Both the position numbers and the translations under genes were made by a program. A stretch of DNA of 54,737 nucleotides from an uncultured Methylococcaceae bacterium. Lineage in GTDB: Bacteria > Pseudomonadota > Gammaproteobacteria > Methylococcales > Methylococcaceae. The stretch spans positions 1-54,737 of the forward strand of contig CAIYXP010000088.1 of NCBI GenBank assembly GCA_903930145.1. The letters run 5' to 3'. Each line of letters opens with the position of its first letter. Position 1 is the first letter of the stretch. The notes beneath the pieces were generated by a model. The model was not told the DNA's origin and did not search any database. It saw nothing but the letters and a program-made list of their open reading frames with translations. Shown here piece after piece: positions 51,236 through 54,737 of this stretch.

Positions 51236-52699
51236 TCAAGGCAAAACTCGGGCGCAACGAAAGCCAGCGTCGTTGTTACGGAGGTCAGGATCGAAGTTGA
51301 AACGGGACGCAGAACGGCAGATCCTCGCGTAGTCGTACCAGGACCCGCCGCGAACCACACGGGCCGCGCCAACAGGACCCACCGGGTCGATCTGCGGGGC
51401 TTCGGTATAGTCCCTAAGGCCATCTGCACACCATTCCCAAACATTGCCATGCATCTGATAGAGTCCAAAAGCATTGGCTTGAAACTCGTCCACTGACGCG
51501 GTCTTTTCTCGATATTCGCCTTTGGCTCCAGCGGGATAGGGATGGTTGCCATCATAATTAACTAGATTTGGATTGATGTTGCCACCAAAATGGAAGGGCG
51601 TGACCGTGCCGGCGCGGCAAGCGTATTCCCATTCCGCCTCGGTGGGCAGACGGTAGTGCTGACTCGTTTGCCCAGACAACCAAACACAATAATCCACGGC
51701 ATCCTGCCAACTCACATTGACTACCGGTCGTTGATTGCGCCCCCAACCTCCATCTGTAATCAAATCTTTTCCGGTGGCTTGGCAATAAAGGTCGTAGTCA
51801 TCAAAGGTGACAGCGTAAACCCCGATGGATAAAGCATGGGCAAAACTGACTTGATGTTTTGGCCCTTCTCTATCGAACCTTCCAGGCTCATTTTCGGGCG
51901 AACCCATCAAGAATGAACCTGAGGGTATCACCGCCATTAATGGCCCTTTGCCACCGGATGTTAATTTGTCGCGGAAGCTAACGGAAAGGCCAAGGGATTG
52001 TGCGGTTTCACGCTGCAAAGCTTGGACTTTTTCGGCAGGCCGGCCGTGGATATGGGGAATTAAGGTTTCGGAAGCTTCCCGATTTTCGGGGGTTGCCACC
52101 GATTTCGGAATTTTAATAATGAGGGTCGTGTCATCCAATTCAATGGCTGTTTCCGCTACGGGTTTGGCTTTTGGGGTTCGTGATGGACGCGGCATCCTCA
52201 CTCGGGTCTTTTTCACCCGTTTCGCTGGTTCCTCTGCTAAAGTTATAGTCGCGGGAATGGGAGAGCCATCCTCTTCCAATTCTTGTGGCTTGACTCCGGT
52301 TATCCCCCACACCAACCGATAAAACCCTTGGGAATCGTTGCTGTCGCGTAAATCAACCCAAGTGAATGACCGCAATAGCAAAGGCATTACTGGCTCTTCG
52401 GGGCAGTTGGGCAATAGTACCGGCACAATTGGTAAGCGCCGTTGGACGAATTCGTTGAGGCAAGCCCGCATTTCAACATCTTCCCACGGACCCAAGCCAT
52501 CCCCGCCCACCAAGACCGCTGCGGTTTGGGTGGTTTCGATGATTTGCTCCAAGGCTTCCTGCCACGGATGGCCGGGGCGCAGTTCCCACACATCCAGCCA
52601 AACCTTCAAGCCATGCGCTTTGAGGCGTTTTGCCAAAGCGATGACGGCGGGTTTGTCGTGGCTGTTATGAGATAGGAATACGTCGTAATGGTCTGGCAT
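51236..52699 (-). CDS. TIR-FGE-sulfatase protein with candidate DGR variable region
   Basis: The 487-residue protein has a TIR domain (residues 4-135: YDVFLSHNSHDKPAVIALAK; GPWEDVEMR with Trp72 and Glu76 as the likely catalytic pair) and an FGE/SUMF1 C-type-lectin-like domain (about 254-487: MAVIPSGSFLMGSPENEPG; NVSWQDAVDYCVWLSG; RLPTEAEWEYACRAGT; MHGNVWEWCADG). The linker is Arg/Lys/Pro-rich (about 160-182). TIR domains in bacterial defence consume NAD or make cyclic nucleotide signals. I infer that the FGE part senses a ligand and turns on the TIR. The last 32 codons before the end (51257-51352) carry the DGR signature. The ATG is clear. It lies between a MITE-like element and an aspartate aminotransferase gene, in accessory DNA. 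Confidence 0.85.
   Translation of the reverse strand: MPDHYDVFLSHNSHDKPAVIALAKRLKAHGLKVWLDVWELRPGHPWQEALEQIIETTQTAAVLVGGDGLGPWEDVEMRACLNEFVQRRLPIVPVLLPNCPEEPVMPLLLRSFTWVDLRDSNDSQGFYRLVWGITGVKPQELEEDGSPIPATITLAEEPAKRVKKTRVRMPRPSRTPKAKPVAETAIELDDTTLIIKIPKSVATPENREASETLIPHIHGRPAEKVQALQRETAQSLGLSVSFRDKLTSGGKGPLMAVIPSGSFLMGSPENEPGRFDREGPKHQVSFAHALSIGVYAVTFDDYDLYCQATGKDLITDGGWGRNQRPVVNVSWQDAVDYCVWLSGQTSQHYRLPTEAEWEYACRAGTVTPFHFGGNINPNLVNYDGNHPYPAGAKGEYREKTASVDEFQANAFGLYQMHGNVWEWCADGLRDYTEAPQIDPVGPVGAARVVRGGSWYDYARICRSASRFNFDPDLRNNDAGFRCARVLP
51257..51352 (-). other. Candidate DGR variable region in the TIR-FGE gene
   Basis: The 32 codons encode RGGSW, YDY, A, R, I, C, R, S, A, S, R, FNF, D, P, DL, RNND, A, GFR. 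TAC, GAC, TAC, ATC, TTC, AAC, TTC, CTC, AAC, AAC and GAC occupy the positions where relatives have template AAC codons; constant parts are RGGSW, R, A, R, P, R, N and GFR. After GFR come RCARVLP and the stop. This is the classic pattern of an FGE-type DGR target. No RT or template repeat is in the window. Confidence 0.7.
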
Positions 52700-52752
52700 G
52701 AAGATTATTTATGGGTTACGGCAACCCGAAGATTGCCGTCCATGGACTCTGG

Positions 52753-52774
52753 ATTCCGGCATCCCTGCCGGAAT
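52753..52774. repeat. REP-like palindrome
   Basis: ATTCCGGCATCCCTGCCGGA followed by AT is an inverted repeat of the widespread ATTCCGGCA type. It lies between the TIR-FGE start and the aspartate aminotransferase end and could protect the 3' end of the aminotransferase transcript. Confidence 0.65.
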
Positions 52775-52786
52775 GACGAGTCGAGC

Positions 52787-53968
52787 TTATGCCAACCCGG
52801 TTTTCAAGCGCTCCATGGCCTTCTGCAAATTCGCCATGCTGGTGGCGATGGACAAACGCACATGACCGGGGCAACCAAAGGCCGAGCCGGGAACGAGGGC
52901 TACACCCGCCGTCTCGATCAAGAACTCAGACAAAGCCACGTCGTCAGGCAAGCCTTTTTTAGTGATGGCTTCCTGCACATTGGGGAACAGATAAAACGCA
53001 CCATCCGCACCCAAGCAGGACACGCCGGGGAGTTCGTTCAATGCGCCTAGCACATAATCATGGCGTTCTTTGAAGGCTTTGACCATGATGTTGATGAATG
53101 ACTGGTCGCCAGTCAGCGCCGCTTCCGCACCGACTTGGGCGAAAGAAGTCGGGTTGGAGGTGCTTTGCGATTGGATGTTAGTCATTGCCTCGATTAAATG
53201 GGTGGGTCCGGCACAATAGCCGATGCGCCAGCCCGTCATGGAGTAGGCTTTGGACACGCCGTTAAGCACCATTATCCGGTCATAGAGTTCCGGGCAGGCA
53301 TTGAGAATATTATCAAAGGGGCTGTCACCCCAGCGAATATGCTCATACATGTCATCGGTCGCAATGACGACTTTCGGGAAAGACTTCAACACTTCGCCAA
53401 GTGCCTTGAGTTCACCCAAGCTATAGGAAACACCAGTGGGGTTGGAAGGGCTATTGATGACGAACAAACGGGTTTTCGGTGTCAACGCCGCTTGCAGTTG
53501 CTGGGGAGTGAGTTTGAAGCCTTGGCTTTGTGGGGCAGAGACAATGACAGGCACACCGCCTGCCAATAACACCATATCCGGGTAGGACACCCAGTACGGG
53601 GCCGGAATGATGACCTCGTCCCCCGGATTAATCAGTGCTTGTGCCAAATTGTAAAAACTCTGTTTGCCGCCACTGGAAACGAGAATTTGCTTAGGGGAGT
53701 AATCGAAGCCATTTTCCTGCCTGAATTTCCCCACAATGGCTCTTTTCAAGCTAGGCGTGCCATCCACTGCGGTATATTTGGTAAAGCCGTCATTCAAAGC
53801 TTTGATGGCTGCTTGTTTGATATGCTCCGGGGTGTCGAAATCTGGCTCGCCGGCACCGAGTCCGACGATGTCTTTGCCAGCGGCCCGCATGGCATTGGCG
53901 CGCGCGGTGACGGCTAGAGTGGGGGATGGTTTGATTGACTGTACACGGTGAGATAATTGTATGCTCAT
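52787..53968 (-). CDS. aspC: Aspartate aminotransferase, class I PLP-dependent
   Basis: The 393-residue protein shows the aspartate aminotransferase Ib features: LGAGEPDFDTPEHIKQAA, KYTAVDGTPSLKRAI, SSGGKQSFYNLAQALI, APYWVSYPDM, NSPSNPTGV, and the PLP Lys in NGVSKAYSMTGWRIGYCAGP (about residue 235). It transfers the amino group between aspartate and 2-oxoglutarate. uvrB is divergent, with 592 bp between. The TIR-FGE gene is on the same strand about 90 bp downstream. The ATG is clear. Confidence 0.93.
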   Translation of the reverse strand: MSIQLSHRVQSIKPSPTLAVTARANAMRAAGKDIVGLGAGEPDFDTPEHIKQAAIKALNDGFTKYTAVDGTPSLKRAIVGKFRQENGFDYSPKQILVSSGGKQSFYNLAQALINPGDEVIIPAPYWVSYPDMVLLAGGVPVIVSAPQSQGFKLTPQQLQAALTPKTRLFVINSPSNPTGVSYSLGELKALGEVLKSFPKVVIATDDMYEHIRWGDSPFDNILNACPELYDRIMVLNGVSKAYSMTGWRIGYCAGPTHLIEAMTNIQSQSTSNPTSFAQVGAEAALTGDQSFINIMVKAFKERHDYVLGALNELPGVSCLGADGAFYLFPNVQEAITKKGLPDDVALSEFLIETAGVALVPGSAFGCPGHVRLSIATSMANLQKAMERLKTGLA

Positions 53969-54560
53969 GTTTTTAAGATAAGTGGTTGTTTTTTATATCA
54001 TGGGACCAATATGGCCTTCCATTCTTACAAGTTGGTTATGATAACCTAAGGGACATCTTTTCTGTATCCTTGTCTAATCTCAATGGGGTCTTTCGAAATC
54101 AAATCTTCCTTACTGTTCGCTATGGATGAAACATGACGGATTGAGCGCTCAGAGGGCTTGGATTGCTTCGGGAATGTTCTGGATTAGCCATAATAACTTT
54201 CATAATTTCATCCACTTACAGAAAATCATGACAATCTGAAAAAATTTTGTGGCAATTGATAAAAATCAGATTTTTTCCGATGTACAAGCAGTAAAGCTCA
54301 TGAGAACATGTTATTGAATCGATCGTTTATATCGATAACAACGAAATTGATTATCCCACTAAGGCGTAATAGTGTTTTTCCGTCTCATTAATCACTCTAA
54401 GAAATTGAACTTGTGGCACATCTTGCTGTGTTTTTATTGTGCATTTTCCTGACAACTCATGTACTACTAGGTTTATACTTGCGCAGATTATTTGGAAAGT
54501 TGACCGAACTTGGCTGGGATTGGTTCATCCTTGGGCAATCCAGCTAAAGAAACTAAAAAT
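53969..54560. other. AT-rich 592-bp intergenic region
   Basis: The region separates aspC (minus) from uvrB (plus). AATCTGA and TCAGATT form a short inverted repeat (about 54233-54273) followed by a T-run, and ATCGATCG with ATATCGATAAC lies further on. I see no CTG-N10-CAG LexA box, tRNA or gene. Confidence 0.35.
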
Positions 54561-54737
54561 ATGAAAGAACTAGCCCATAAATGGCAACAGTCTCACATGA
54601 ACGAGCTTGCAAAGCCCGAGGTGGAAGACATTGTCAAGCAAAAGGCATTCAAATTGCAAAGCCGTTATCAGCCGGCTGGGGACCAACCGGAGGCTATTGC
54701 AAAGCTAGTGGAAGGTTTGCGGGATGGCGAATTGCAC
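54561..54737 (+). CDS. uvrB: UvrABC system protein B, 5' end only
   Basis: The frame from the ATG at 54561 gives 59 codons to the right edge. [20 protein letters not shown] followed by [10 protein letters not shown] is the invariant start of UvrB, just before the Walker A motif that lies outside the window. An internal ATG at 54597 (MNELAKPE) is an alternative start, and both have weak ribosome-binding sites. UvrB is the damage-verification helicase of nucleotide excision repair. No LexA box was found upstream. Confidence 0.93.
   Translation, partial: MKELAHKWQQSHMNELAKPEVEDIVKQKAFKLQSRYQPAGDQPEAIAKLVEGLRDGELH

Noticed and set aside
54233..54273. Terminator-like inverted repeat in the aspC-uvrB gap
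   Set aside because: Only 7 bp of stem with a 27-base loop, so not supported as a terminator.
54480..54560. LexA box before uvrB
   Set aside because: No CTG-N10-CAG palindrome is present.
1..54737. DGR reverse transcriptase and template repeat inside the window
   Set aside because: No RT-like YxDD protein and no AAC-rich repeat matching the variable regions was found.
1..54737. tRNA, rRNA or CRISPR array
   Set aside because: No cloverleaf, rRNA-like stretch or regularly spaced direct repeat was seen. This is by eye; a covariance search would be decisive.

Overview
This window is bacterial and very probably gammaproteobacterial. The evidence is the gene content: minCDE, rhodanese-secB-gpsA, tatABC, rsd, rlmM, a RegB/RegA pair and uvrB. 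The set, with part of an N-ATPase operon, would fit a methanotroph (Methylococcales) or a related lineage, but nothing in the window proves that. Most of it is an ordinary chromosomal backbone. Accessory DNA sits at the left end (1-4320), in the middle left (about 11070-14695) and near the right end (about 50920-52780).

Left to right. 1-4320 is a conflict-type cluster: the 5' end of an Rpn-family nuclease gene, a TIR-NACHT-FGE protein and a TacA/TacT-type toxin-antitoxin pair. 4400-11070 holds dhaL, a Sel1-repeat protein, a TAXI-type binding protein and a 1469-residue membrane protein with 28 YCF48-like repeats. 11070-14695 is patchy: a small gene beside a retropepsin-like protease gene, a hypothetical gene with an open frame past its stop, and an integron-type cassette with an acidic protein, a HEPN protein and an attC-like site, followed by a cut-off second cassette. 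14696-34784 is mostly housekeeping: gloB, minEDC, a methyltransferase, a C-terminal processing protease, rhodanese-secB-gpsA, a SYLF lipoprotein, a DEAD-box helicase, a cold-shock gene, a phosphopantetheinyl transferase, dodecin, RegA/RegB, an M48 protease, msrA-purD, rsd, Nudix, VOC and a TDT transporter. 35221-38376 carries only the atpF, atpA and atpG part of an N-ATPase operon, with a frameshift in atpG. 38814-50919 has a carbonic anhydrase region, rlmM, a SAM hydroxide adenosyltransferase, tatABC, glutaredoxin, yciH, a tandem B-lectin gene, an aminotransferase and a DegP/DegQ protease. 51236-54737 has a second TIR-FGE gene, an aspartate aminotransferase and the start of uvrB.

The most interesting signal is at the 3' ends of the two TIR-FGE genes. 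Each ends in a 96-bp segment of the FGE (C-type-lectin-like) fold that looks like the variable region of a diversity-generating retroelement: invariant RGGSW, R, A, R, P, RN and GFR positions are separated by codons that are mostly NNC, as expected when AAC codons of a template are mutated at adenines. No reverse transcriptase or template repeat is visible here, so they would be remote targets. The reading is a pair of hypervariable sensors joined to TIR or TIR-NACHT effector modules.

Other notable points are the HEPN cassette, a MITE-like element of about 135 bp in two copies, each flanked by a 10-11 bp direct repeat, the 28-repeat membrane protein, the LlpA-like lectin and the decaying N-ATPase genes. 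I found no tRNA, rRNA, CRISPR array or full insertion sequence.
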